This document shows positions 45,616 to 58,306 of a stretch of DNA of 64,000 nt, in pieces. Within the stretch, counting starts at the first letter, position 1, and every line of letters begins with the position of its first letter. The notes below the pieces were generated by a model. That model did no database searches. It had not been told where the DNA came from and saw only the letters and a program-made list of their open reading frames with translations. The position numbers and the translations under genes were made by a program. Location: contig CM055107.1 in assembly GCA_029204225.1 (NCBI GenBank), forward strand, positions 31,335,410 to 31,399,409. Direction: 5' to 3'. The DNA comes from Diphasiastrum complanatum (lineage: Eukaryota; Streptophyta; Lycopodiopsida; Lycopodiales; Lycopodiaceae).

Positions 45616-47872
45616 TCAAGAAGGACAAAATCAAGAAAGGTGGTGAGGATCAGTCTTCACAAGCTGCAACATCCAGTGGCAAGAAGAAGCTGTCAAAGAT
45701 CAAGTGTTTTTTCTGTGGCAAGAAAGGACACTATGCATCAAACTGTTTCAAGAAGAAGAACCAATCTCAGACAAGCTAACCTTACTAATGAGGATGAGTG
45801 TGAGGGTATTGAGAGTGAAAGAGATGATTCATTAATGATGTCTACTTTTTCATCTTTTCCTTTTAAGAATGAAGATGTTTGGTGGATAGATAGTGGGGCT
45901 AGTTCCCATATGTCTAGTTCTAGAATCTCTTTCACTAGTCTCATGCCATATCTAGGTGCAAAAAGATCAATCTATACTGCTAATGATGTAGAGTGTAGGA
46001 TTGAAGAAATAGGTAGTATTCCACTACATGCATCATCATCAAAATCTTTTTGCTTACATGATGTACTTTATGTACCTAGATTAACCAAGAATCTCATTAG
46101 TGTAGGACAGTTGTTTGATAGTGGATTGGATGTCAAGTTCCAAGTTGACAAGTGTATAATCTCAAGAGAAAATAAAGTTATTGCCAGAGGATGTAGAATT
46201 GGTAAGTGTACAAACTAGATTTTAGGGAGAGTGCTAACATTTCAGATATTGCTTATGAGACCAAGGTTCTTCAGGAGGATATGTGGCATAAGAGATTGGG
46301 ACATCCCAATTTCAAAGCCATGCAATCTATGGTCAAGAAAGGAAAAGTTGTTGGTCTACCAAAGACACTGTCAAAGGAGCTTCTACCTTGTGAAGCATGT
46401 GTGCTGGCAAAATCACACAGAAGGCCTTTTTCTAGATCAAGCATCAAAACAAAGCAACCATTTGAACTAGTGCACTCTGATGTTCATTTCTCATCAACTA
46501 AGAGCAAAGGAGGAGCAAATTGCTTTGTTTCCTTTGTGGATGATTATACAAGATATTCTTGGATCTATATGTTATCTTCTAAAGCCATGGTCTATGATGT
46601 TTTTCTTACTTTCAAAGCTTATGTAGAAAAGTAGTTTTCTTTCAAGTTGAAAGCTTTGAGAAGTGATAGTGGAGGAGAATACACCTCCAATAAGTTTAAA
46701 TACTTTTGTGAGAGAGAGGGCATTCAAAGCGTTTTCTTGTTCATATACTCCTCAGCAAAATGGAGTTGCTGAGAGAAAAAATAGAACTTTGTGTGAATGT
46801 GCAAAAGCCATTAGGCTAGAAGCTTATCTGTCTAAAGAGTTTTGGGGAGAGGTAGTTGCATGTGCAAACTATCTTTGTAATGGGCTTCCCAATCTTGCAA
46901 TAGGAGGAAAAACACCATTTGAGATGTTGTATAAGAAAAAGACTAAGGTAGATCATCTTAGGATTTTTGGCTGTGTATGCGTGCATGTGCCTATAGAAAC
47001 TAGGAAGAAGGAAGATCCTAGTGTTGTTAAAGAAATTTTTGTAGGATATGCATCCACTAAAAAAGCATACAAAGTATATCTTTCCTCTATTAACAAGAAT
47101 GTTGTTAGTAGAGATGTGATTTTCTATGAAGATCAGAAATTTAACTTGGATGATGCACAGGTCAAGGAGTCTCATGCAAGATCAATCATCAATCTTGATG
47201 TTGTTCAAGAAGTGGTGAGGCCGAGGCTTGAGGAGGAGCAAATTCAAGCTACCACAACAAGAAGATCTACACGAGCAAGATCTAAGCCAAGTATGCTCAC
47301 ATATGATGCTGAAGGAAGGCATGTGAAAGGTGAAACTTCCTATCATGCACTTTTCATATCAGATGAAGAGCCTAAGGATGTCCAAGAAGCACTTCAATCG
47401 AGAAGTGGGTTGAAGCAATGACCCAAGAGTTTGAAGCCTTGATGTCAAATAACACATGGGAGCTTGTGGAGCCACCAAACAACATGCATGTGATTGGATG
47501 TAAGTGGGTATTCAGAATCAAGTATAATCATGATGGATCTATCAATAAGTATAAAGCAAGACTTTGTGCCAAAGGCTACTCACAAATCAAAGGTCTTGAT
47601 TATGAAGACACCTTTGCACCAATTGCAAAGATGGTAACAATTCGTATACTCATATCTCTTGCATGTTTTCACAATTGGAGTATGTTCCAGCTTGATGTTT
47701 CTAACGCATTTCTCAATGGTTACCTTGAGGAGGAGATTTACATGGAGTAGCCTCCAGGTTTTGTGAAGGAAGGTGATGAATCAAAAGTTTGTCTTTTGTT
47801 CAAAAGTCTGTATGGACTGAAACAGACACCAAGGTCTTGGTATTCAAGGCTCAACTCCTATCTCATGAGAGT
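45616..47872 (+). pseudogene. Copia family C gag end, protease, integrase and start of reverse transcriptase
   Basis: Plus strand, truncated at its 5' end. It holds a zinc knuckle (CFFCGKKGHYASNC near 45710), then after a frameshift a protease (WWIDSGASSHMSS at about 45890). GAG-pre-integrase (MWHKRLGHPNFKAM, then CEACVLAKSH) and integrase (ELVHSDVHF, LRSDSGGEY, NGVAERKNRTL) follow, with a TAG at 46632-46634 and a frameshift near 46720. A linker with a basic run (TTTRRSTRARSKPS) leads into reverse transcriptase (WVFRIKYNHDGSINKYKARL). A TAG at 47748-47750 stands where MEQPPGF is expected. The frame then reaches LYGLKQTPRSWYSRL and is interrupted at about 47872. Confidence 0.9.
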
Positions 47873-48080
47873 TTCAACTCTTAGGAATAAGGCCCTTTAC
47901 AGTTAAATGGAAATAGTGATTCTTAAGTCATCGATTGACAATGACCTTCACCATTTGCAAAACATACACAAGTGTTAACTAGTGCCACGTGGCTTACACT
48001 TGGCAGTTGCATGCTACCAGTCCTCACACTGGGCTAGGAGGGGCTTACTCTATACCAGGGAGTAGGCAAGGTATCACTAG
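47873..48080. mobile_element. about 208-bp insertion in Copia reverse transcriptase
   Basis: The Copia frame is clear on both sides (SYLMRV before; FFLSEYDP..YYKFVDNFVI after), but a foreign segment of about 208 bp lies between. It contains stops and no coding frame. A small non-autonomous element is likely. Terminal repeats and a target duplication were not resolved, so the edges are approximate. Confidence 0.55.
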
Positions 48081-49132
48081 GATTTTTTCTAAGTGAATAT
48101 GACCCTTCTCTGTATTATAAGTTTGTAGATAACTTTGTGATTATTCTTGTCATCTATGTAGATAATATCATTCTTTGTGGAAATAATGAGAAGCTAGTTG
48201 AAGAAACTAAGCATGCACTTGGTAGTGAGTTTAAGATGCAAGACTTAGGAGTTCTTCACTATATTCTAGGCCTTGAAATAGATTTTTGGAAAAGTCATGC
48301 ATTTATAAGCCAAAGTAGATATGCACTTTCTATGCTCAAGAAATTCCAAATGGAAAACTGTAAAGGCATAGATACACCTATGGAGCACACTGTAAAAGTT
48401 CCTATGAAATATGATGAAAAATCCTTTGTGGACATCACTCTTTATAGGAGTCTTATTGGCTCACTTATATGGTTAACAGTGACTAGGCCTGATCTAAGCT
48501 TTTGTGTTCATAAGCTAAGTCAACACATGCATGATCCAAAGTTATATGATTGGAAGTTGGCTAAAAGAGTCTTGAGGTATATATCTTCTACCTTGGATTA
48601 TGGATTATTCTACAAAGGAGAAGATCTGACTTTGATTGCTTTTTCAGATTCAAATTTTGTAGGAGACAGGTTGGATAGGAAATCCACAAGTGCTTACACT
48701 ATATTTCTTGGAGGGAACTTGGTTTCTTGGCTATCAAAGAAACAGACGACTATTTCCTTATCATCCTGTGAAGCTGAATATAAATCTCTTACAACGACAA
48801 CAAAGGAGGTTTTATGGATCAAAAGACTACTTTTGGAGCTAAAGTGTTATGCAGATGAAGATCTTCCAATTATCAAGAATGATAACATTTCTAGATAGGC
48901 TCTTGCAAATAATCTAGTCTTCCTTCCAAGGAGCAAACATATCAAAGTAGCTCATCATTTTGTAAGAGAAAAAAGTCATTGGGAGAGAGATCTCACTAGA
49001 GCATGTCGAATCTTCAAATTGTGTTGCAGATCTTCTCACCAAGCCTCTACTCAAGAATGTCTTTATCAAGATGAGGTCTAATCGTGGCCTAATTTCGAAG
49101 TCTATGTTGATAGGAACATAATTTTTAAGGAG
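48081..49132 (+). pseudogene. Copia family C reverse transcriptase end and RNase H
   Basis: Continues the element interrupted at 47872. The catalytic YVDD of reverse transcriptase reads YVDN here (VIYVDNIILCGNNEKL), which should abolish activity. RNase H follows (LIAFSDSNFVGDRLDRKSTS, SLSSCEAEYKSL), then a TAG at 48896-48898 and a frameshifted end (SKHIKVAHHFVREK). A purine-rich AAGGAG immediately precedes the 3' LTR. Confidence 0.9.
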
Positions 49133-49862
49133 TGTGAAGATTATTAAAATATCATCTTCCTATCTCGAGTTTGGGGCCATGTCCATGGTTATTTCCATTG
49201 TATTTCATGTTGTACATAAAAGGTATGTGAATTGAGCACATAAATTTCTAGTATAGGTCAGATTTGAGTTAGATAGATTCAATTTTGATGACATGCAGAA
49301 GTTTAGATAGCATGCAATGTCATACTGTATGCATGCAAGCCACATGCAATCAGTGCATGCAACAAACAAAGTGATTTCTGTGATCTACACATGTCTAGGC
49401 AGTTTTATGAGTTGATATGCAGTACATGCAATATCCATGCATGCAGTTACACATGTGGATCTCTGGTAGGTGAATTAGTTTAGTTAAGTGGACTTTCCAT
49501 GCAACTTCACTGTAGGAATTCGAGTCTCTCTCGTGTAAGGAAATCTTGGCATGTTTTTCCATATTGTAAATAATGAGATTTTGGTGTTTTGGACTCATTA
49601 TCTCTCTACCCGAGTTTTATATCATTGATTATCACTCTGTACCCGAGAGCAAACTATTTTTTCCATACTGAGCGCTTAGAATTATTTCTGACATTCATTT
49701 CTCATAGTGAGAAGTTAGATTTTTTCATCAGATGTATGCCATTCTGCTCTTGCCATAGATTTTTCAAGTATACTATTCTCTGATCAATCTTGTGCAATCA
49801 CAACACCTCAGTAAGAGCCTGTATGGTGTGTGGTGAAGTTCACACATGCTAAAAACTTCACA
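49133..49862 (+). repeat. 3' LTR (730 bp), Copia family C
   Basis: Starts TGTGAAGATTATT and ends AAACTTCACA, with 7-bp inverted termini (TGTGAAG/CTTCACA). It is the same length as the inverted copy at 30022-30751. The 5' LTR of this element is missing, cut off at 45615. Confidence 0.9.
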
Positions 49863-49865
49863 GGA

Positions 49866-49930
49866 AGTTCTTGAGCTTGTCCACTCTGATGTCTGTGGAC
49901 CGATGAAGATGGATTCGCTCTTAAGTTTGA
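49866..49930 (+). pseudogene. short Copia integrase scrap
   Basis: About 65 bp encode EVLELVHSDVCGPMKMDSLL, the start of a Copia integrase core. It lies between the family C LTR and the Gypsy element and marks a rearranged junction. Confidence 0.65.
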
Positions 49931-52597
49931 GGTATAATAAGAAGAAATTGGTGGTGAAAGACAAAGCATGGTTGGCGGCGCGTAAACAGAATCTGTGTTT
50001 TCTCTGTAATAAACCCGGGCACCGTGCCAAACAGTGCCCCGAATGGAAAACAAAGTCATCAAGTTTTATGATTGTGGATTTACCGGCAGGTAAATTGGAA
50101 GTCAATTTGCTAAATAATTGTGACTGTACTTGTAACTTTAGTGCACTCTCTTTCAAGCCTAATGAATTGTTTCGTGTGAGAGGCAATATTTTAGGGAAAG
50201 ACGTGAATGTGATATTTGATTTAGGTAGTACTCACAATTTTTTGAATGCTCGACTTGTGCAGAAGCTCCAAGTGCCCACCATGGCCAGTGATCACCGTTA
50301 CGTGGTCCATCTTGCCTCAGGGTCAGACACTGAGATTTGGGATGTCAAAGTCTCAAACTTAGAGCTTCAGATGCAGGACTATGTTGAGCTGTTGGACTTT
50401 CATGTAATGAATCTGGACCAGACTGATGTGATTTTGGGCTATGTATGGTTTTTTTGGCAAATCAGAGTCTTTAGAGATAGATTTTAAAAATCATTCTATG
50501 GTATTTAAAGATAAGTTTGATCAGATTGTCTCTATTTTTGGAGAGATTGATGTACTTCCATCGTCGATGATTTTCTCGGCTGAGTTAATTGAGAAACTTC
50601 ATGATTCTGAGTATGAACTCTTTCACTTGCTTTTAAAATCTTGTATGCTTTGTGACGTTGGGGATGTGAATGTGTTTTCATGCTTTAACATCGAAAATTC
50701 GCATCAGGAACAACAACTTTTGCAAGATTTAAAACAAGAGTTTAATGAAGTTTTTTCAAAGCAGCTACCTTATGGACTACCACCCGCTCGGTCGGCTGAT
50801 CATAAGATAGATCTTTTGCCCGATAGTCATCCTATCTTCAGACAACCATATCGTTTTAGTCAGAAGGAAGAGGAGGAAGTGGCTAGGCAGATCGAGGAGT
50901 ATCTCTAGATGGGACACATAAGACCAAGTAAATCTCCATGGGGAGCACTTGTCCTTCTTAAGAGTAAGAAAGATGGGAGTTTCCGGCTATGTGTAGATTA
51001 CAAGGTTCTGAACAAATTAACGGTTAAAAATAAATACCCATTGCCTAGGATGGACGATCTCATAGATCGATTGAATGGAGCTAAATACTTCACGAAAATT
51101 AATCTACGTACGGGATACCATCAGATTAGGATACATCCGAAAGATGTATCTAAGACCAGTTTTAGGACCAGGTTTGGCCACTACAAGTTTCTTGCATTGC
51201 CCTTTGGTTTGACAAATGCTCCGGCTACTTTCCAGCAAATGATGAACGATTTGTTTCGTTCATATTTGGGGAAGTTCGTAGTAGTGTTTCTGGACGATAT
51301 TCTGATCTATAGCAGAACACTGAAAGAGCATGCTAAGCATCTATGTACTGTCTTACGTATTTTAAGACAAGAGAAGCTTTATGCAAAAGAATCAATGTGC
51401 GAATTCTTTAAAAAAGAACCTCTTTACCTTGGTCATAAGATTACCTCCTTTGGGATCAAGATTGACGAATAAAAAGGTGAAGACAGTAGTGGAATGGCCA
51501 ATTCCTAAAACGATGCATGAACTTAAGTCATTCTTAGGTTTCACTATGCAGATTTGTAGAGGAGTACTCGAAGATTGCTGCACCTCTCAACAATATGTTG
51601 AAAGGAGTGAAAAGTCGTAAAGGTAGGCCAAGTCCTCCTATCAGATGGAATGAGAAATTAGATGAGAATCCTCGCATACTCAAGCTTCTAATTACTCAGC
51701 TCTAGTTTTGAGAATAGCGGATCCAGATTTGACGTTCGTCATCAACACTGACGCGAGTGATATGGCTATTGGAGCTGTTCTCTTATAGGAGGGTCAACTC
51801 GTTGCCTTTGAGAGTAAGAAACTAACCGATGCACAGGTCAGGTACACCACTCAGGAAAAAGAGCTTTTTATTATGATCCATGCTTTGAAATAATGGAGGC
51901 ATTACCTGTATGGTAATAAATTTGTGATTAATACGAATCATCCACTATAATCAGAATGATTTGCGAAGTCGTAAGGCAAGATGGGCAGAACTCATGCAAG
52001 AATTTGACTTTGAAGTGCGGTATATCATAGGCTCATCTAATCAGGTGGCTGATGCACTTAGTTGAATTGGTGAAGTGAACGAACTTTCCTTCACTGAGAT
52101 CAGTACGGAGTTTTATCTCTCCCTAAGAGGTCTTTATGAGAAAGACCCACATTTTGGACCAATCTGGAATAGGGTTCTAGCAGTTTCATCAAGCGGGACT
52201 GATGATCATGGTGATCAGTCTGAGGAAAAGATATAAAGGGTACTGATGACTTTTCTATCCGTAATGGACTTTTGTTCAGGAAAGGGAAGGTTTGTGTGCT
52301 TGATGTGGATGTTGTTAAGAATAAAATTCTTTATGAATGTCATGACTCACCATGTGCAGGACATCCCGGCATACATCGTACATTGGATTTGGTATGAAGG
52401 GATTTTTATTGGCCAAAACTCAAGCCCTTTGTAGAGTCTTATGGGGTCAAGTGTGACCAATGTCAGTTGAATAAATCTGAACGCCATAAGGCTGGCGGTT
52501 TATTGCATCCACTGGATATTCTTGATAAGAGATGGGATAGTATTTCCATGGATTTTGTGGTTGGGTTACCCCGGATGAATAAACAGCATGATGCAAT
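49931..52597 (+). pseudogene. Gypsy chromovirus, 5' half: zinc knuckle to integrase
   Basis: In order: zinc knuckle (CFLCNKPGHRAKQC near 50000), protease-like VIFDLGSTHNFLN near 50215 (Leu at a usually small residue), linker, then after TAG at 50906-50908 (Gln expected) a reverse transcriptase ([16 protein letters not shown] to [15 protein letters not shown]). TAA at 51470-51472 follows, then a frameshifted RNase H (51480-52065) with further stops where LQEG and LKQWRHY are expected. The integrase zinc-binding region (HPGIHRTLDL, CDQCQLNK) ends at MNKQHDAI. Here a Copia element is inserted, and the integrase resumes at 58581. Confidence 0.92.
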
Positions 52598-52871
52598 AGT
52601 TAGAATTAAAGTAGAATCATTGTGCTACTATACTGTGGGTCCTATCAGTTGATAAAGATCAGATGGCCTCACCACGAGGCAAGTCGACAGGACACGCGTC
52701 CCGCCAACGGCAATCTGGGTCATGCATGGGTTGCCTAAGTGAACAACTATATGTACAATGTAATTTCATTTTGAGAAATACAGTTGCAACGTGAGCTTGC
52801 TGTGGAGAGTGTTTTATGTCTGTGTTACTGTGTAGCATGATATGTGTTCCTGTTCGTAGCAAATTCTAAGT
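52598..52871 (+). repeat. 5' LTR of Copia D
   Basis: Starts AGTTAGAATTAAAG and ends AATTCTAAGT, with TGGTATCAGAGC directly after. Its termini are imperfect inverted repeats but not TG...CA. The 3' LTR shows the same ends. Confidence 0.92.
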
Positions 52872-52883
52872 TGGTATCAGAGC
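52872..52883 (+). other. primer-binding site of Copia D
   Basis: TGGTATCAGAGC, the plant initiator-Met tRNA complement, abuts the LTR end with no gap. Confidence 0.95.
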
Positions 52884-54112
52884 CGTACAGGGAGTGTACA
52901 CAATACAACATCGCCATTGAAGAGAGCTTCGGGAGAACTTTCTTCTGAGAGTTCAGGGTTTACGACGGGTTGAAGACAGAAGGAGAAACATTGGTGCAGA
53001 GACTTTGGCACACAGAAGCTTGGTGAGCTTGAGACTGTGTGAGGATTCAGAGACAAGGGTTGTCGGCTAAATCAGAACCTCAGCAAACGGAATTTTGAAA
53101 TTCCAAAGCAGGCTATTTGGTGTTTGCAGTCAATGTGCATTCAATCAGACACCGTTTGACAAACGGATTGAAGCATCAGAGTTCTAGCAGTAGGACAACC
53201 TCAGAGCAAGAGGATAGGCCTGTCAGAACACTGTGAATTGAAAGCCAAGAAGAGTTTTGTGTGAAAAATCCTGGTCTGGGATTTGGGAGCATAAAATCAG
53301 ATATTTTTCTCAAGCTGTAAAAACCCAGAGGAGGGTGCCCTAGTAGTGCGAATCAGATCAGAGGAGGCGGTGGATAGCCGCGACCCAGAGAGAGAGAGAG
53401 AGATGGTTGAGGGATGCCATAGCTAGCAAGCTTGAAAGTGGAGAAGAGGCCGTGAAGAGTCCGCAAGCAGATCGCGCGACGTGAAGGAGGGTGACAACTC
53501 TGTGTATTAGAGTGTGTCGTGGCTCCAAGGATGTGGTTTAATGCCCAAATGAAATCTAGATCGTTGGATCCAGATACAAGATAATCAATGGTAGAGATGA
53601 GCTTCCTGTGGGCCGTTGGATTGCTATAAGCCATTAGATATTGAAGAAAAGGTCTTGAAGGGTCTTGAAGTGCATTCAAGCCTTCAGCTTCATTAGAGAT
53701 TTTTGAACTGAAATTGGAGTTGGGTCCTTTCACAAATGAAGAGTGAAGTTTCTTCAAGGTGAAGAAACAGTTCAAAAACAAGGAAAATCCCTATTTTTGG
53801 GTCCTTTGCCCGTTTTGACCCAAACAAAAGGCTATAACCTCCAAACGAAGGGCACCCGGACTGTACCTGCAAGTACGGTACAACAAAACAGAGTGACTGC
53901 AGCGGAGAAAGTGTTTGGAGTGCGCTAAGTGATCTCACCATTCCATTGGGCACGTAGTTGGCAGTTGACGATTGAGTGCATTTCGGAAGGCGACGCCGAT
54001 TTGGCTTTCAAATTGGTGGAAAAGCGGCAAGTGGCCTGGTAAGAGAAAAAGTGCAGGTCATTATTTTCAACTTCTGACATCACAGTTGGCCTCGACATAC
54101 TGCTTTTAGCCT

Positions 54113-55237
54113 ATGGCAGAAGTTTCAAGCAGTTTTGCGATGGCAAATATGGGAGAGTCCATTTTGAGTGAAAGTAGCAAATTGGACAGGATTTCCAACT
54201 ATGCAGTGTGAAAATTCAAAATGGAAAACATACTGATGGAGAAAGACGTGTGGAAAGTCATCACAAGTGATGAGAAAAGACCGCCAAATGAAATTGACAT
54301 CAAAGTGTCCGACAAAAAGATGAGGAAAGCATTGACCTTCATTAACTTGTCAGTGAAGGATCACATCATTACCCACATTTGTGATGCTGTTACACCCAGA
54401 CAGGCATGGGATGTGCTAAAGGAGCAGTTCGAGACGTCAAATCCATCAAGAATCATGTTTCTAAAGTCAAAGATGAATAGTGCCTGAATGGAACAAGGAG
54501 AGCACATCCAGACGTACATAACCAGAATCAAGACAATGAGGGATGAACTGCATTCTATTGGTGAGCGCATACGTGATGTGAAACTGGTGCACAATGCATT
54601 GTGCGGCACTGCAAAACCCTATCAGATGTTTGTGAGCGGAATAGCATCAAGAGAAAGATTGCCAACCTTTGATGAGCTCATAGGAATCTTGATGCAGGAA
54701 GAGCAACGACAAGAAATGGTGAAAGCTAGACGTCAAAATACTAACGATCAAGCACTTGCGACGCGCCAAAAACAAGGCAAGGGCAAGGGCAATAAGAAAT
54801 CTAAACAACAATTTGCCAAGACTCAGGAGGATGAGAGATCTTCCAATAAGACCAAGAAGAAAGACAAGTGCTTCCATTTTGGTAAAAAGGGCCATTGGAA
54901 GAGTGAATGTCGTAAATTTCTGGCGGAACAAGGCAAGGGGAAACCAGAGCAAGCAGGTAACCTTGTCGATGAGGGTGAGATTGAAGACTCTAGCATCTTC
55001 ATATCTGCATTGTCATCTAATCAAGATGATCAAGCGGGGTATATTGACTGGGGAGCCACAAGACACATGACAGGTAACAAGAATTGGTTCGGTAGCTTGA
55101 AAGTGTTGGATAATGGAACGTCCGTTTCACAAGCAAATGGTGAGGTGTGCAAGATCAAGGGGATAGGCAACGTTTCAATCCAACTACCTGATGGCAAAGC
55201 AGGACGATCAAGGAGGAACTTTATGTACCAGGTTTGA
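54113..55237 (+). pseudogene. Copia D gag and protease
   Basis: Gag starts MAEVSSSFAMANMGES. TGA at 54209-54211 replaces the conserved Trp before KFKM, and TGA at 54485-54487 interrupts again. The body is a typical Copia gag (ITHICDAVTPRQAWDVLKEQ). The zinc knuckle reads CFHFGKKGHWKSEC, so its second Cys is Phe. The protease motif is YIDWGATRHMTG, with the catalytic Asp kept but Trp in place of Ser. A shifted frame follows at 55238. Confidence 0.9.
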
Positions 55238-56675
55238 AGAAAAATCTAATTTCTGTTCGAGTCATTATTGATTAAAAGTTGAAAGTAGAATTTGCCCATG
55301 ATCGTTGCTTTGTGAAGGATGTGAACCAAAAGTTCAAAGTTATTGCGGATGGAGTAAAGGAGTCCAATACAAAAATGTACAGGTTGAATGCTACAATCAA
55401 GGGGCAACATGGACTCGTATCGTCCATTCCATCGCAAACTGAATTGTGGCATAAGAGGCTTGGTCACTTAAACTTGGGAAGCCTCAGTATGATGAGAAAA
55501 TTGGAGATGGTAACAGGATTGCCTACTATAGAAGACCACTTGAAATCGATGTGCGAATCATGTGTATATGGGAAGCAGCATCGAGAGAAGTTCAATAAAG
55601 GTGGTGTTGCAAGAGCAAAGAACATCTTGGATTTAATCCACACAAATTTATGCGGGCCTATGAGGACCATGTCCTTAGGTAAAGCCTTCTATTTCATGAC
55701 CTTTATTGATGATATGTCACGTAAGACATGGATCTACTTCTTGAAGAAGAAATCCGATGCATTTGACAATTTCAAAAGATTCAAAGCATTGATCGAAAAT
55801 CAAACAAGTAGGAAGATCAAAGTCTTAAAATCAGATTGTGGAGGTGAGTACAAGTCTAATGACTTTAATGATCTTTGTGATCAATGTGGGATTAAAAGAC
55901 AATTTATGCAAGCTCATACTCTTGCTCTCAATGGTGTAGTTGAGCACAAGAATCGTACGATTGTGGAAAGTGCCAGATCTATGCTAGCTGAGACGAAACT
56001 ACCAAACAATTTTTGATCAGAAGCATGCAGTACGGTAGTCTATCTTCAACATAGAAGTCCTACCATTGCCATGCCAAAAATAATACCTAAGGAAGCATTC
56101 ACGAAGCAGAAGCCAAAGGTGAACCACTTGCAAATCTTTGGATGTAAGGCCTTTGTACACATTCCTAAGGAAGAGAGACATAAACTTGATGTGAAAGCTA
56201 TCAAGTGTATATTCCTAACATATGATGAATGTGTGAAGGGCTATAGATGTTTTGATCCAGTGGAAAAAAAAAATCCATGTAAGTCTTGATGTTATCTTTA
56301 ATGAATCCAAGATGTATGAATCCAGTGGGAAAGATGGTATAGTGATGATATCTTTTGATGATGATCCATTCATTGACCTTCCAAGTGATGAACATGAGGA
56401 TACATCTCAAGATACTACTATTCAACCTCAAGAGACAAGTTGGAGAGGTAGAGACAAACCTTTTGGTGCAAGAAGGATTGAAGTTGCAGGTGACAAACGC
56501 AAGGAGAATGATGTACCATGGGATACATTTTCAGCAGGAAGCCGATCACCTGACATGAAGCTCCCTAAGTGGTTTGAGAGATTGTTGGAGAGCCGCGACA
56601 TGGATGACTTTCCAGGATCATCTACCCAGGGAGAGCTACGAAGATTAACAAGAGAGAAGACACAACCTGAAAGGT
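55238..56675 (+). pseudogene. Copia D integrase and linker
   Basis: After a TAA where DQKLKVEF is expected, the frame 55279-56016 gives GAG-pre-integrase (LWHKRLGHLNLGSLSMM, CESCVYGKQH) and integrase. The first catalytic Asp is Asn (LIHTNLCGPM); the second Asp (LKSDCGGEY) and the Glu (GVVEHKNRT) are present. TGA at 56014-56016 stands where NNFWSEA is expected. The C-terminal part (NHLQIFGCKAFVHIPKEERH) and an acidic linker with a degenerate RRLTREK segment follow, with frameshifts near 56280. Confidence 0.9.
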
Positions 56676-58252
56676 ATGAAGCAAATTAGGCTCTCTTATC
56701 TAGCATTATTCAAATCAAAGAACCTTCGAACTTATGGTGAAGCGAAGGATGATGACATTTGGGTCAAGGTCATGGGAGAGGAGATGGAGTCAATTGCTAA
56801 GCATAGCACGTGGGACTTAGTAGACCCACCAGTTGGCAAGAAACCCATTGGTTGCAAATGGGTATATAGGACTAAGTACCATGCAGATGGAAGTATAGCA
56901 AAGCACAAGGCAAGATTGGTGATCAAAGGGTATGCACAAAGTAAAGGCATCGACTATGAGGAGACCTTTGCGCCAATATGTAAGTGAAATACTCTATGTC
57001 TACTTGCTGCTTTAGCTTCACATTTTGGTTGGCCTTTGCATCAGATGGATGTGAAATCTGCTTTTCTAAATGGTGAGTTAGAAGAAGAGGTGTTCATGGA
57101 TCAACCTGAAGGCTTTGTAATAAAGAGATAGGAAAATAAAGTATGTCGCTTGAAGAAAGCGCTTTATGGTCTTAAACAGACACCACATGCGTGGTATAGC
57201 AGGATTGATGCCTACTTTTGTTCAAAGGGGATGGTGAGAACACATTCTGATCCAAATCTATATGTCTTATGCTTTGATGGTATGGTTGCTTTAATTGCTC
57301 TTTATGTTGATGACTTGATTATTACGAGAAATAATCAAGAGATGATAGATATGATCAAGAAAGACCTCATGGAACAATTCGAGATGACAGAACTCAGCAT
57401 GCTGCATTATTGCCTTGGAGTAGAGGTGTGGCAAAAAGGACACGAAGTGGTTTAACACAGGTGAAGTATGTCAAAGAGTTGTTGCACAGGTTTAAGTTGC
57501 AGGATTGCAAACCAGTGAATACTCCTATTGAACCAGGTAAAAAGCTTTCTAAGCTTGATGAGTCATAGTCATTTGATACTACACTGTATAGGCAGTTAGT
57601 AGGGAGCTTGATTTACCTTACCACGACTAGACCAGATATATGCTATGTTGTTGGCATTGTAAGTCAGTTTATGGTAGCACCTACGAAAACGCATTGGAAG
57701 GCAGCTAAACGCATTTTGTGTTATGTGAAAGGAGCTTCAAATTATGGCTTGATTTACAGGAAGCATGATGATTTACCTGAGTTGTGTGGCTATGTGGATG
57801 CGGATTGGGGAGATGACTATGATGATCGTAGATCCACCAAAGGGTATGTATTCCAGTTTTGTGGTAGTTGCTTTTCTTGGTCTAGTAAAAAGCAAAGTAC
57901 AATCGCTCTTTCCACCACATAAGTAGAGTATAAGGCAATGTGTAGTGCAGCACAGGAAGCTATATGGTTGAGACAAATCTTGGAAGAAGTTGGCATGAAA
58001 CAAAAAAATCCCACGACATTACATAGCGACAGTCAGAGTGGCATTCAGCTAGCAAAGAATCCAGTGTTCCATGCGAGAACTAAACACATTGAAATTCAGT
58101 ATCACTTTATATGTGAGAGGCTGCTGAGTCGTGAAATTCATGTTGTTCATTGTAGCATAGAAGAACAACTAGCTTATATTTTCACTAAGCCACTTGTTGG
58201 AGAAAAGTTTGATAAGTTTAGATCAAAGCTTTATGTACTTAAAGTTTGTTGA
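56676..58252 (+). pseudogene. Copia D reverse transcriptase and RNase H
   Basis: Reverse transcriptase begins near 56730 (WDLVDPPVGKKPIGCKWVYR). It is cut by TGA at 56985-56987 (Trp expected after ICK) and TAG at 57129-57131, then runs through LKKALYGLKQTPHAWYSRID and an intact LYVDDLIITRN. A frameshift near 57455 and TAG at 57566-57568 follow. RNase H continues (YVDADWGDDYDDRRSTKGY), meets TAA at 57920-57922 and ends with HARTKHIEIQYHFICERLLS and a stop at 58250. Confidence 0.92.
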
Positions 58253-58306
58253 CTTTAAAGCTATGTATATGACTATATAAAAAGTAGACTCTACTTTAAG
58301 AGAGAG

